From the NCBI GenBank assembly GCA_002841155.1, contig PHEH01000007.1:62001-126000 (forward strand): DNA of 64,000 bases, read 5' to 3'. Position 1 is the stretch's first letter. Each line of letters opens with the position of its first letter. Both the position numbers and the translations under genes were made by a program. Below are positions 17,964 through 27,528 of the stretch, in pieces. Source of the DNA: Alphaproteobacteria bacterium HGW-Alphaproteobacteria-18 (GTDB lineage Bacteria > Pseudomonadota > Alphaproteobacteria > Caulobacterales > Hyphomonadaceae). Below the pieces are notes generated by a model. The model worked only from the letters and a program-made list of their open reading frames with translations, made no database searches and was not told the DNA's origin.

Positions 17964-17971
17964 CTTCGCCC
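17944..17971 (+). terminator. Hairpin between convergent genes, probable terminator
   Basis: A perfect 8-bp stem, GGGCGAAG with CTTCGCCC, spans the TetR stop codon and is flanked by AAA on the left and GCCTTT on the right. It could end transcription of the operon; the T-run is short, so activity is uncertain. Confidence 0.5.
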
Positions 17972-17989
17972 GCCTTTGAATGCGAGAGA

Positions 17990-19771
17990 TTATTCGGCGG
18001 CGTAGAAGCCGATATTATCAATCTCGAACCAGGCGGTTTCACCTGCCTCACGATTTATCAGGACACCGATCTGGAGAAGATCATCACCCGTCCATGCCGG
18101 CGCGGGATCTGCGTTTCCAGTGAAGGCGAAATCCGTGAACGGAATTTTGAAGCTGATCCAGCCATCACCGGCTGATACTTTGGCTTCCCACATACCCTTC
18201 AGGGAAAGGATACGCAGGGTGTAATCTCCGGCGCCGAACAGGTCGGTGGAGACGCCTTCATAGGCGGTCACATCTGCCGGAATGACCGAGCCTCGGCTGA
18301 GCGGGAAGAGAACGCCCGCCATCGGTTTTTCCTTCCGCGCCATACGGGCGGTGACCGAGAGGACATGATCGCCCGCCTGGCGGGGACGGCGTGTGAAGGT
18401 GATCACCGACCGCTCCATGCCAAAGTCGAGATCCGTGACCGGAAGGGTGTCGATAGCGGTGCGGCCATCCGCGCGCTCGAAATCGTCAATCAGGGATGCC
18501 GCCGGGCGCGCCGGCAGGATGGAGGGAAGCGGTTTCGGAGGGTTTGCCGCGTCAAACACGGTTACGCCATCGACGAGGACAAGCGAGATGTTGCGTACAT
18601 CGCCGATATTTTCCCAGGGCTTGCCCTCAATCAGCACGATGTCCGCGCGCTTGCCCACTTCTATCGTGCCGCGGTCCTCAGACAGGCCGAGCGCCCGCGC
18701 GCTGTTGACGGTAGCTGCAATCAGGGCGTCTGCGGGCGAGAGGCCGGCTTCGACAAAAAGCTCAATCTCGCGAAGCGAGGCGTCGCCATGGACCAGGCCG
18801 CCAATCCCCGCATCGGTGCCCAGGGCAACTGGCACACCGGCCTCAAACAGTGTGCGGAGGTTTTCCTCGGCGATGCCGTATTTCCAGACGCGCATGCGAA
18901 CGGATGCGCTTTCCATGTCGAGCTCCGGCGCGCCGGGGCGGCGGGGCTCGTAGATGGCCAATGTCGGCGCATAGGACATGCCGGAGGCGAGGATGTCGGC
19001 AACCTCATCTTCCCTGAGCGCGCGATCCTGCAGGCTGTGGGCGATGATGTCGACACCGGCGCGGGCGGCAAGCGCGCCGCGGGCGGATGTGACAGTATGG
19101 GTGAGGATACGAATGTCGTTCGCGTGGGCTTCCTCCACCAGCGCGGTGAGGGTTTCCTCATTCATGCTGGTTTCTTCCGGCGAAGCGCCATAACGCCAGC
19201 CATCGGAAAAGACCTTAATGTAGTCAGGTTTGTACGGCAGAAGTTCCTGCACGGCGCGCTGCGCCGATTCCTCTGTAGACACCCATTTCGTGGTGGTTTC
19301 GTCGCTCCAGTCAGCGCCATGGCCGCCCGGTGTGCTCATGCGCGCGACCAGATTGACGTGGGGCGACGGGATCTGGCCAAGCCATTCTCGGCGCGGCTGA
19401 AAAGCCTCCGGCGGTTGATGGAAATCGAGCACGGTGGTCACGCCAGAAGCGAGGTAGTTCGCTGCCACATCCGGTAAGGCGGACGGCGTGGCGCGCGGGC
19501 CCCAATGGGTGTGCACGTCATAAAAGCCCGGCAGCAGCGCCCTGCCATTGCCTTTGATGACCTTGGCACCGCGCGGCGCCTTCACCTTCGGGCCCGCCTC
19601 GATGATCCTGCCGTCGCGGATGAGCACACTGCCCTGCCAGGATGCAGCCCCTGTGGAATCGAACACTTCAACATTGGTGATCACCGTAACCTGGCCAGGC
19701 CGGGCGAAGGCAAATTGCTGTCCAAACAGGCAGACGATGGCAAGGAGCAGAACACTTACAAGGCGGAGCAC
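17990..19771 (-). CDS. Secreted amidohydrolase with C-terminal beta-sandwich domain
   Basis: A 593-residue imidazolonepropionase/prolidase-type amidohydrolase. It starts at a GTG with AGGAG eight bases upstream; a signal peptide ends at about FAFA, so it is periplasmic. VITNVEVFDSTG and LLPGFYDVHTHWG give the HxH metal site, ILTHTV and IIAHS give two more histidine ligands, and ALGTDAGIGG the catalytic aspartate. The last 150 residues (from about ASLIDDFERADG to WFEIDNIGFYAAE) look like a CIA30/carbohydrate-binding-type beta sandwich, which is unusual for the family. It is divergent from the sigma-factor gene and may be controlled with the FecI/FecR set. Confidence 0.86.
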   Translation of the reverse strand: MLRLVSVLLLAIVCLFGQQFAFARPGQVTVITNVEVFDSTGAASWQGSVLIRDGRIIEAGPKVKAPRGAKVIKGNGRALLPGFYDVHTHWGPRATPSALPDVAANYLASGVTTVLDFHQPPEAFQPRREWLGQIPSPHVNLVARMSTPGGHGADWSDETTTKWVSTEESAQRAVQELLPYKPDYIKVFSDGWRYGASPEETSMNEETLTALVEEAHANDIRILTHTVTSARGALAARAGVDIIAHSLQDRALREDEVADILASGMSYAPTLAIYEPRRPGAPELDMESASVRMRVWKYGIAEENLRTLFEAGVPVALGTDAGIGGLVHGDASLREIELFVEAGLSPADALIAATVNSARALGLSEDRGTIEVGKRADIVLIEGKPWENIGDVRNISLVLVDGVTVFDAANPPKPLPSILPARPAASLIDDFERADGRTAIDTLPVTDLDFGMERSVITFTRRPRQAGDHVLSVTARMARKEKPMAGVLFPLSRGSVIPADVTAYEGVSTDLFGAGDYTLRILSLKGMWEAKVSAGDGWISFKIPFTDFAFTGNADPAPAWTGDDLLQIGVLINREAGETAWFEIDNIGFYAAE

Positions 19772-19931
19772 ATATTTCTCCTATTTGAGGGACATCAGGT
19801 CTTGTGCAGAAAACGGTATCTGTCTGTTAGGACGCAAGCGGCGGCGAAATCCTCCGGAGAATTCGCTTTTTCCGGTTGCTGCCGATACGCCTCATATAGT
19901 TATCTAGAGAACAAGGCTGGGCGAATCCAAG

Positions 19932-20477
19932 ATGGGCCACCGATCCCGCGAGGGCACTCAACGCGAGCAGACCCCCGCAGACCTCGACGTATGGGTGCGC
20001 AAGTATGGCAGCGCGCTGCGGAATTACTTCCGCAAACGGGCACCAGCGACGCTGGACCCTGAAGATCTCGTGCAGGAAGTCTTCGCCAAAATCGCCCGGA
20101 AGGCCGATCTGACGGAAATCAGTACCGTGGAGTCCTATCTGTTCCGCACGGCCAACAGTGTGCTCATCGACAGCCTGCGCCGGTCGGCCGCGCGCGGCGG
20201 GGGCTCGCACGAAACTTTTGAAGAAGATCGCCATGGGCTGGCGGATTCTGATCCCGAGCGCGTCTTGATAGGTAAGGAAGGGGTCAAACGGCTGATTTCA
20301 GCACTTTACGAACTGCCAGCACCTGTTCGTCAGGCGTTTGCGCTCTACCATTTTGAGCAGCTTCGACATTCTGAGATTGCGAAAAACCTGGGAATTTCTG
20401 TAAGTACGGTTGAAAAATACATGGCGCGAGCTAACGCACATCTTCTGAGACGGCTGGACGATAGCGATCGGTCTTGA
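19932..20477 (+). CDS. RNA polymerase sigma factor, ECF FecI type
   Basis: A 181-residue ECF sigma factor. Region 2 is seen as LDPEDLVQEVFAKIARKAD and SYLFRTANSVLIDSLRR, region 4 as YELPAPVRQAFALYHFEQLRHSEIAKNLGISVSTVEKYMARA, the FecI-like form that ends in VEKYM. It sits directly before a FecR-type regulator and a TonB receptor with a signalling domain, the classic cell-surface signalling order. It should direct polymerase to the receptor promoter and possibly to the divergent amidohydrolase promoter. The gene behind it begins nine bases after its stop. Confidence 0.95.
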   Translation: MGHRSREGTQREQTPADLDVWVRKYGSALRNYFRKRAPATLDPEDLVQEVFAKIARKADLTEISTVESYLFRTANSVLIDSLRRSAARGGGSHETFEEDRHGLADSDPERVLIGKEGVKRLISALYELPAPVRQAFALYHFEQLRHSEIAKNLGISVSTVEKYMARANAHLLRRLDDSDRS

Positions 20478-20486
20478 TGTGGCGCC

Positions 20487-21515
20487 ATGACGAATGCGGG
20501 TTCTGAAAAACGGATGACGGTGCATACCGCAGCAGCCAATTGGGATGCGCGCCTGCGCAATCCTGACTGCAGCGATGCAGAACGCACGGCCTTTCGGAAA
20601 TGGTACGAGGAAGACCCTCGCCATCGCGACGCATTTGAGCTTTTGCAGGATTCCGTAACGGCGCTTCTCTCGGCCGCCCACACCCCCGAAATGCGGGCCC
20701 TGCGGGACGGAGCGCTCAATGAGCGCCGCAAAATCGGCCATAGAAGGTTGTCACTTGTCGCCTGTCTGGCGGTGGTTGCACTGTTCGTACCTTTCGGCAT
20801 GAACTTCGTTGCGCCTGAGGCCGGCCGGCCCGGCCAACGGCCTGAACCGGAAAACCCGACCTATTACGCAACAACCATCGGGCAGAGGTCTGGCATCACG
20901 CTGGATGATGGCTCGGTCATCACGCTGAATACCGACAGCCAGGTCGATGTGCATTACTCGGCAGATCAGCGCCTCATCACCCTGCTCAAGGGGCAGGCTC
21001 TATTTGAAGTTGCCAAAGATCCTGATCGCCCGTTTGTGGTGACAGCCGGTGCGCAGCGGGTGGTCGCGCTCGGCACAACGTTTGACGTGCGCCTGAACGA
21101 GGCTGCGGTGGAAGTCATCCTGGTGGAGGGCAAGGTCGCAATCGAAGAGGTGGCGACCCCGAAGAAGAAGACGCCTGCGCCGCTTGTCCAGCTGGCATCG
21201 GGTGAGCGCCTGGTCGCCTCGCCTGAGGAAACGCGGCCCAAGGTGACGAAAATAGACACCAGCAAAGCAACAAGCTGGCGGGAAGGCTATGTGACCTTCG
21301 AGGACACCCCCCTTTCCGAAGCCATCGCCGAGATGAACCGGTACTCCACCGTACAGATCATGCCGGAGGGCGAGGATATCTCCGGCTTGCGCGTCACCGG
21401 ACTTTTCCGGGCCGGCCAGCAGGCCCGCTTCACGGAGGCGCTTCAGGTCTATTTCCCGATCGACGCCAAACGTGACGGCAACGTCATCGTGTTAAAAATG
21501 TCACAAGCCCTGTAG
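20487..21515 (+). CDS. FecR-family anti-sigma/sigma regulator
   Basis: A 342-residue transmembrane regulator. The N-terminal cytosolic part carries the DUF4880-like pattern (NWDARLRNPDCSDAERTAF, then WYEEDPRHRDAFE), a membrane helix follows at about residues 88-106 (LVACLAVVALFVPFGM), then the periplasmic FecR domain (TIGQRSGITLDDGS, LNTDSQVDV, LLKGQALFEVAKDPDRPF, ALGTTFDV) and a C-terminal STN-like domain (AIAEMNRYSTVQI). It should relay the occupied state of the receptor to the sigma factor encoded just upstream. Confidence 0.95.
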   Translation: MTNAGSEKRMTVHTAAANWDARLRNPDCSDAERTAFRKWYEEDPRHRDAFELLQDSVTALLSAAHTPEMRALRDGALNERRKIGHRRLSLVACLAVVALFVPFGMNFVAPEAGRPGQRPEPENPTYYATTIGQRSGITLDDGSVITLNTDSQVDVHYSADQRLITLLKGQALFEVAKDPDRPFVVTAGAQRVVALGTTFDVRLNEAAVEVILVEGKVAIEEVATPKKKTPAPLVQLASGERLVASPEETRPKVTKIDTSKATSWREGYVTFEDTPLSEAIAEMNRYSTVQIMPEGEDISGLRVTGLFRAGQQARFTEALQVYFPIDAKRDGNVIVLKMSQAL

Positions 21516-21580
21516 TTTGTTACCAGCTCGTCATATTTGTCAGGCGGGTTTGCCAGATCGCCTGCGTCCTACTGCATGAA

Positions 21581-21608
21581 GAGCCTCCCCAAGGGGAAAA
21601 GGAGGCTC
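21581..21608 (+). promoter_or_regulatory. Stem-loop in the leader of the TonB receptor gene
   Basis: An 8-bp perfect stem, GAGCCTCC with GGAGGCTC, encloses a 12-base loop and ends 30 bases before the receptor start. No T-run follows, so it is not a plain terminator. It may shape translation or mRNA stability, or attenuate between FecR and receptor. Confidence 0.5.
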
Positions 21609-21637
21609 CCTGACTGCAAGAAGCAACAGAGGACAAC

Positions 21638-24600
21638 ATGGCAACCAGAATTTCCAGAAACAGACTGAAGCATGGGATCATGAGCGGCGCGGCGCTAACG
21701 GCGCTGATGACCGGGCCGGCGATCGCGGAACCCATTCAGTTTTCCGTTCCCCCAGGCTCGCTGTCCAAAGCCCTGACGGATTTCTCGCGCCAGAGCGACC
21801 GCGAAATTCTGGTGTCTTCAGAGCTTGTCACAGGCAAGCAAAGCAATGGCCTCAAAGGCACTTATGAACCAGAAGAGGCGCTGAGCGCCCTGATCTCGAA
21901 TGCCGGGCTCAGCTATCGGGTAACCCCGTCTGACGTCTTCCTTATTGATGCGTCCGCAGTAGAGACGGCCCCCCAGCAGGACATCACCGACGAGAGCAGC
22001 CTGCAGTCCGACTCCGTGGTTCAGACGGCCGAGGCGGCACCTGAAGAGCGCCGTGAACAGACAATTGTGGTTGTCGGCTCGCATATCCAGGGCGCTCGCA
22101 CGACCGATGCCCTGCCCGTCACCCTGATCGGCCAGGAACAACTTGCTGCCATCGGCGCCGACTCTGGCGACGATCTGTTCCGCTCGATCCCCCAGATGGG
22201 CGACGTGACCTTCAACAGCACCTACCTGCCGCAATCGAGCAACGCGGCGCGCGGCGATGTCGGCTCGGTGAACCTGCGCAATCTCGGCATCGGCAATACG
22301 CTGGTACTGCTGAACGGCCGCCGGGTTGTGCTGCACCCAACCTCCCGCGCCAACGAAAATCTCGTTCCGGTTCTCACCTACAACACCAACGCCATTCCGA
22401 CCGCCGGCGTCAGCCGGATTGAAGTGCTGCGCGATGGCGCGGCGGCCATCTATGGCGCCGATGCTGTGGCCGGCGTGGTCAATACCGTACTGCGCGAAGT
22501 CAACAATGGCGGCGATATCACCATTCAGTATGGCGGCGCGGAAGACACAGACCTGCGCCAGCTGGATGTTAATGGTACCTTCGGAACCGACTTTGCCGAC
22601 GGTCGTGGCAACATCTCGCTGTTCCTCGGTTATACCGACCGCAGCGACCTTTCTTCGACCGATCAGAGCTGGACGGCGACTGCCGACCGCCGCAGCTTCT
22701 TCACCGGCACCGACTTTGAAGGCGTAAGCACGCTTGACCGCACAAGCACGATCAGCGGCTGGGGCAACTTTGCAACGGTTGGCACCGGCACTGTGCGCCA
22801 GAATGGCGTGGCGCTGACAACGGGGGCTGGTGCCTTCTCGATCATTCCATCCGCAAACGGCAATTGCGTTGCGGCTGTTTCCGATGATGTCTGCCTGCGG
22901 TCAGGCAACCGGGCAACAACCGGCGCAGACCGCAACACGCGGTATGACACCAATGCCGTTGGCACAACACTGATGCCGGAAGTTGAGCGGATCAACCTCT
23001 TCTCGACCTTCCGTTATGACATGCCGAATGGCATGCAGACATTCGGCGAAATCGGCTATTATTTCGCCGAAACGAGCGCGCTGCAGCAATCCCCCACGAT
23101 GCTCAGCTCGGCCCGCATCACGGTGCCCACGTCCAATTACTGGAACCCCTTTGGTCCTGAAACCTTCGCGGATGGCACAGCCAATCCGAACCGCCTTCCC
23201 GGTCTCAACATTTCGCCCGACGGCGCGGCTGTCACTCTGACGAGCTACCGGTTCGATGATTTCGGACTGTCGAACGTCAATGTTGAAAACCACCAGTTCC
23301 GTTTCCTGACAGGCTTGCGCGGTGAAATGGGCGCCTTCGACTGGGAAAGCGCCTGGCTCTATTCGCGCGCGACGGTTCGTGACGAGCAGGACGGGGTTTC
23401 CTCCTCGCGTCTTCAGGAGGCCCTCTCCTGGTCTACTCCGGATGCGTACAATCCCTTCAACGGCGGTAATCCGGCAGACCCGTCGGGGCTCGATACAAGC
23501 CTGTCAAACGCTGCCGCGCTGGACTATGCCCGCATCCGCACGGAGCGCTATTCGCGCACCTCACTGGCGCAATGGGACTTCAAGCTCAGCCGGCCAGACC
23601 TTTTCACCCTGCCCGGCGGTGATGTCGGCATGGCGACAGGCCTCGAACTTCGCCGCGACCTGCAACTCGATGACCGCGACAAGCATGTCGATGGCACCAT
23701 CACCTTCACCGATAGCGTGACGGGCGTGGAAGTTCTCAGCGATCTGGTTGGCACCAGCGACACCCCGGACACCAAGGGTTCGCGGACAGTCGGCTCAGCC
23801 TTCATCGAGTTTGCCGTGCCGCTGGTCTCGCCAGAAATGAATATTCCGCTCGTGCAGAGCCTCGAAATGCAGGCAGCAGGGCGCTATGAGAACTATTCGG
23901 ACTTCGGCGATATCGCCAAGCCGAAGATCGCGCTGTCCTGGACCGTGATCGACAGCCTGCGCTTCCGTGGCTCCTGGGCACAGTCTTTCCGCGCGCCCAA
24001 CCTTGAGCAGCTGAATGCGACTGTCGTGTCCCGCTCCAATACGCGCACGGACTGGGTGCGTTGCGCACCGGACGTCATCAACGGCGTGACCGAAGACTTC
24101 ACTCAATGCAACGGATTTGGCTTCGCTACCACCGGCCGCCGCGCCGGCAATCCAGACCTTGAAGCTGAAACGGCCGATACCTGGACCGTCGGCGCTGTGC
24201 TGCAACCCCGCATCCTGCCTGACCATTTCGGTTCGCTTACGCTGACCGCAGACCTCTGGAATGTCGAGCAGGAAGGCCTGATCGGCATCTATGGGGAAGG
24301 TAATGCGCTGATCCTCGACTATCTGCTGCGTACGCAGGGTTCGAGCAATCCAGATGTCATCCGCGCTGCGCCGACGGCAGACGAAATCGCCGCGTTTGCG
24401 GGAACCGGCCTCGAGCCTGTCGGTCGCGTACTCTATGTGAATGATGCTTACCGGAACCTCCAGCCGCAGACTGTGCGCGGTGTGGATTTCTCGGCGTCGC
24501 TGGCACTGGACGAAACACCGATCGGCCGTTTCACCTTCGATGTGAACGTCGCTCACCTGCTTGAGTACGAGCGCTCGCCGTCCCCGGATATTCAGGTTCT

Positions 24601-25012
24601 CCTCGATGCCCGCGCCGCCGGCCAGATCGATCCTGGCACGATTATCCCTGAAGGCGGTGACCTTCTTCGCCAGGATGGATCGCCGCGCTGGAAGTGGAAC
24701 GCTTCGATGACCTGGAAGCCCACCGATGCGATCACGATCGGTGCTTATACTCAGTATACCGGCTACTTCTGGGATACGTCGATCCTCAATTCGCAAGGCG
24801 ACAACTGGCGCGTGGACGACCAGCAGACGGTCAACCTCTATGCTCAGTATGCATTCGAGGAGGGCATTGCGCAGAACACACGGGTTCGCCTCGGCGTGCG
24901 CAATGTCGGCGACCAGCTGCCGCCCATGGACTCAAGCTCAACCGGGTATAACGGCGCTTTGTATCAGCCCTATGGGCGCTACTGGTACGCCAGCATCCGC
25001 AAGAGTTTCTGA
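21638..25012 (+). CDS. TonB-dependent transducer with STN signalling domain (FecA type)
   Basis: An outer-membrane receptor of 1124 residues, longer than average. The signal peptide ends at about AIA30; the secretin/TonB short N-terminal (STN) domain covers about residues 33-107 (IQFSVPPGSLSKALTDFSRQ, GLKGTYEPEEALSALI). The plug domain follows (QTIVVVGSHIQG, GNTLVLLNGRRVV, RIEVLRDGAAAIYGADAVAG), then a barrel ending in WYASIRKSF. The long NLNGRR-type plug and large extracellular loops fit the class used for sugars or peptides as well as siderophores, so iron is not certain. The STN domain would touch the FecR protein encoded upstream. Confidence 0.95.
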   Translation: MATRISRNRLKHGIMSGAALTALMTGPAIAEPIQFSVPPGSLSKALTDFSRQSDREILVSSELVTGKQSNGLKGTYEPEEALSALISNAGLSYRVTPSDVFLIDASAVETAPQQDITDESSLQSDSVVQTAEAAPEERREQTIVVVGSHIQGARTTDALPVTLIGQEQLAAIGADSGDDLFRSIPQMGDVTFNSTYLPQSSNAARGDVGSVNLRNLGIGNTLVLLNGRRVVLHPTSRANENLVPVLTYNTNAIPTAGVSRIEVLRDGAAAIYGADAVAGVVNTVLREVNNGGDITIQYGGAEDTDLRQLDVNGTFGTDFADGRGNISLFLGYTDRSDLSSTDQSWTATADRRSFFTGTDFEGVSTLDRTSTISGWGNFATVGTGTVRQNGVALTTGAGAFSIIPSANGNCVAAVSDDVCLRSGNRATTGADRNTRYDTNAVGTTLMPEVERINLFSTFRYDMPNGMQTFGEIGYYFAETSALQQSPTMLSSARITVPTSNYWNPFGPETFADGTANPNRLPGLNISPDGAAVTLTSYRFDDFGLSNVNVENHQFRFLTGLRGEMGAFDWESAWLYSRATVRDEQDGVSSSRLQEALSWSTPDAYNPFNGGNPADPSGLDTSLSNAAALDYARIRTERYSRTSLAQWDFKLSRPDLFTLPGGDVGMATGLELRRDLQLDDRDKHVDGTITFTDSVTGVEVLSDLVGTSDTPDTKGSRTVGSAFIEFAVPLVSPEMNIPLVQSLEMQAAGRYENYSDFGDIAKPKIALSWTVIDSLRFRGSWAQSFRAPNLEQLNATVVSRSNTRTDWVRCAPDVINGVTEDFTQCNGFGFATTGRRAGNPDLEAETADTWTVGAVLQPRILPDHFGSLTLTADLWNVEQEGLIGIYGEGNALILDYLLRTQGSSNPDVIRAAPTADEIAAFAGTGLEPVGRVLYVNDAYRNLQPQTVRGVDFSASLALDETPIGRFTFDVNVAHLLEYERSPSPDIQVLLDARAAGQIDPGTIIPEGGDLLRQDGSPRWKWNASMTWKPTDAITIGAYTQYTGYFWDTSILNSQGDNWRVDDQQTVNLYAQYAFEEGIAQNTRVRLGVRNVGDQLPPMDSSSTGYNGALYQPYGRYWYASIRKSF

Positions 25013-25036
25013 TAAAAAATCAGGTAAAAGCATCAA

Positions 25037-25065
25037 GGGCGGGCTGGAAACAGCCCGCCCTTTTT
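25037..25065 (+). terminator. Rho-independent terminator after the FecA-type receptor
   Basis: A perfect 10-bp stem, GGGCGGGCTG with CAGCCCGCCC, closes on a GAAA tetraloop and is followed by TTTTT. It separates the receptor from the convergent DadA operon. Confidence 0.95.
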
Positions 25066-25108
25066 CTATCACGCATGACGTACGGTCCTGCCTCAGGCGC
25101 GTGGCGTA

Positions 25109-26341
25109 TCAGCTCTCAAGGCTGACTGCCGGAGCGCGGCCGGAAATCTGATCGGCGACCAGGCGGGCAGAGCCACAGGACATCGTCCAGCCGAGGGTTC
25201 CGTGACCGGTGTTGAGCCAGAGATTCTGATACTTCGTGGCGCCAACGAATGGCACGCCGTTTGGCGTCATCGGGCGGTGACCACACCAGAGATTGCGTTC
25301 GGAAGAGTTTGTGACGCCGGGAAACAGGCTGAATACGGAGCGTTCCAGCGTTCCCTGGCGCTCCGGGCGCAGGCTCCGGTCGAAACCGGCAAGCTCGGCC
25401 ATACCGCCGACGCGGACACGGTCGCCGAGGCGGGTGATGGCGACCTTGAAGGTTTCGTCCAGCAGGGTGGACTCCGGCGCGCGGGTTTCGTCCGTGATCG
25501 GCAGGGTGATGGAATAGCCCTTGACCGGATAGACCGGCAAGCGAAGGCCGAGCGGCCGGGCCAGCGCAGGTGACCAGCTGCCGGCGGCCAGGACGAACGC
25601 GTCTGCATCCACGGGTTCTCCACCAATACGGGCGCGGACGCGCCCGCCGCTTTCGGAGAGGGCGTCGATCGAGGTGTTCCAGCGGAACTTAACGCCACGG
25701 GCCTGCGCGAGGGCAGCGAGCGTGTTAGTGAACTTGAAACAGTCGCCGGTTTCGTCGCCCGGCAGGCGCAGGCCGCCGATGATGGGGTCTGTGGCATGGG
25801 CTAGGCCGGGCTCTGCGCGGTGGCAGCCTTCGCGGTCCAGCAGTTCAAAATCGATCCCGCCGGATTTCAGGACTTCGATATCGCGCGCGGCGGCGTCATA
25901 CTGTTTTTGTGTGCGGAAGAGTTGCAGCGTTCCGAGCGAGCGGTGATCATACTCTATGCCTTCAGCGGTGCGCAGCTCGCGGAGCATGTCGCGACTGTAG
26001 GTGGCCAGGCGCACCATCTTTGCCTTGTTGGCGGCGTAACGCGCAGGCGTGCAATTGCGCAGCATAGCGATACACCAGGCGACCATGGCGGGGCTGAGCT
26101 TATGATACTGGATGATCAGCGGGGCATGTTCCATGAAAAGCCATTTCAGCGCCTTGGCCGGCACATCCGGCGAGGCCCAGGGCGAGGCATATCCAGGCGA
26201 AATTTCGCCGGCATTGGCAAAGCTTGTCTCCAGCGCGGGGCCGCTCATGCGGTCTATCACGGTGACGTCATGGCCATCGCGCGCGGCATAGTAAGCCGTT
26301 GTGATGCCGATGACACCTGCGCCGAGGATAACGACTTTCAT
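25109..26341 (-). CDS. dadA: D-amino-acid dehydrogenase, small subunit type
   Basis: A 410-residue flavoprotein that oxidises D-amino acids such as D-alanine to keto acids and passes electrons to the respiratory chain. The N-terminal FAD motif is [28 protein letters not shown]; the family block [19 protein letters not shown] follows, and near the end are [14 protein letters not shown] and [13 protein letters not shown], all typical of DadA. Its start overlaps the stop of the racemase gene (ATGA), so the two are translated together. Racemase plus DadA is the standard alanine-degradation pair. Confidence 0.94.
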   Translation of the reverse strand: MKVVILGAGVIGITTAYYAARDGHDVTVIDRMSGPALETSFANAGEISPGYASPWASPDVPAKALKWLFMEHAPLIIQYHKLSPAMVAWCIAMLRNCTPARYAANKAKMVRLATYSRDMLRELRTAEGIEYDHRSLGTLQLFRTQKQYDAAARDIEVLKSGGIDFELLDREGCHRAEPGLAHATDPIIGGLRLPGDETGDCFKFTNTLAALAQARGVKFRWNTSIDALSESGGRVRARIGGEPVDADAFVLAAGSWSPALARPLGLRLPVYPVKGYSITLPITDETRAPESTLLDETFKVAITRLGDRVRVGGMAELAGFDRSLRPERQGTLERSVFSLFPGVTNSSERNLWCGHRPMTPNGVPFVGATKYQNLWLNTGHGTLGWTMSCGSARLVADQISGRAPAVSLES

Positions 26342-27528
26342 GACTGCGCCTTTTCTGCGTCCGGAGACGGATGGTTGATATAGCTGCGGGCAAAGCGGCG
26401 CCCGAGACTGGTAAGGATTTCGTGCGGTGTTGTGGCGAGTTGGACGGCGAGATCAGAAACGGACTGATGGGGGCCGATGAGCTCGACACAGTCGCCGGGG
26501 CGGATACGCCCTTCGGGAACATTCGTCACGTCCACGACGCAGCTGTCCATCGAAACGCGCCCGAGGATCGGCAGGCGGTGGCCCTCGAACCAGACGGCGC
26601 CCTTGTTACTGAGCGCGCGGGGCCAGCCATCTGCGTAACCGGCGGAGATAGTGGCGATGCGGAGTGGCCGGTCTGCGATATAATCGAAGCCATAGCCGAC
26701 GCCAGCGCCGGCCGGAATGTGCCGCAGCTGGATTATACGCGCGTCAAGGCGAAGGGCGGGGTGCATCTCCGGCACGCCGCTTGCGCCCGGATCGACGCCG
26801 TACAGAACGAGGCCTGGGCGCAGGACGCCACCGGCCGCTTCGGGAAGGAACATCGCGGCCGCCGAATTGGCGAGCGAGCGTGGAACGGATGGGAGCCGCG
26901 CCGCAAAGCGCGCGAAGCAGCCCATCTGATCTGCATTGGCTGGCGCGCCGGGGGTGTCTGCGCAGGCCATATGGGTCATCAGGAGGCGGATATTCACCTG
27001 ACCGGCAAAATCCGGCCAACCCAGCACTTCGTCCAGCTCTTCCTCGCTGAGACCGAGGCGCGACATGCCGGTATCCACCTGTAGCGCGGCGGGCAAGGCG
27101 CGGGTCCGATCAACGGCAAGCGTGTACCAGGCACGCGCTTGTTCGGGCGTATTGAGCAGTGGAAGGATGCCCGCTTCAGCGCAGCGGCGCTCAAGACCGG
27201 GCGCCAGGCCGTTGAGGACGAACAGGGTGGCGTCTGGTGGCAGGAGAGGCTTCAGCGCCAGCGCTTCGGTCAGATGGGCGACGAAGAAATCGCGCGCGCC
27301 CTGCCCGGCCAGCATTGGCGCAATCTGCGCCGCGCCGAGGCCATAGGCATCGGCCTTTACCACCGCGCCGACGCGTGACGCAGGATGCATCGCGCAAAGG
27401 CGGCAATAGTTGGCCGCGATGGCGCCCATATCAATTGTCAGCCGGCCGGCCTCATCCGTGGACGGATGCCAGGTTTCATTCTGCTCAGTCTGGAAATGAG
27501 GCGCCGGCGCGGCTGCCTCAGTGTCCAT
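26338..27528 (-). CDS. Alanine racemase, catabolic type
   Basis: A 396-residue PLP enzyme. The ATG at 27528 is chosen because it gives ATGGACACTGAG overlapping the last codons of the upstream aminotransferase; the open frame beyond it lies in that gene. The PLP lysine is in [14 protein letters not shown] (Lys58), the second catalytic base is the tyrosine of GVGYGFDY, and [14 protein letters not shown] plus [13 protein letters not shown] form the C-terminal barrel signatures. It interconverts L- and D-alanine and would feed DadA, encoded just downstream; dadX or alr is the usual name, the operon favours the catabolic form. Confidence 0.93.
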   Translation of the reverse strand: MDTEAAAPAPHFQTEQNETWHPSTDEAGRLTIDMGAIAANYCRLCAMHPASRVGAVVKADAYGLGAAQIAPMLAGQGARDFFVAHLTEALALKPLLPPDATLFVLNGLAPGLERRCAEAGILPLLNTPEQARAWYTLAVDRTRALPAALQVDTGMSRLGLSEEELDEVLGWPDFAGQVNIRLLMTHMACADTPGAPANADQMGCFARFAARLPSVPRSLANSAAAMFLPEAAGGVLRPGLVLYGVDPGASGVPEMHPALRLDARIIQLRHIPAGAGVGYGFDYIADRPLRIATISAGYADGWPRALSNKGAVWFEGHRLPILGRVSMDSCVVDVTNVPEGRIRPGDCVELIGPHQSVSDLAVQLATTPHEILTSLGRRFARSYINHPSPDAEKAQS

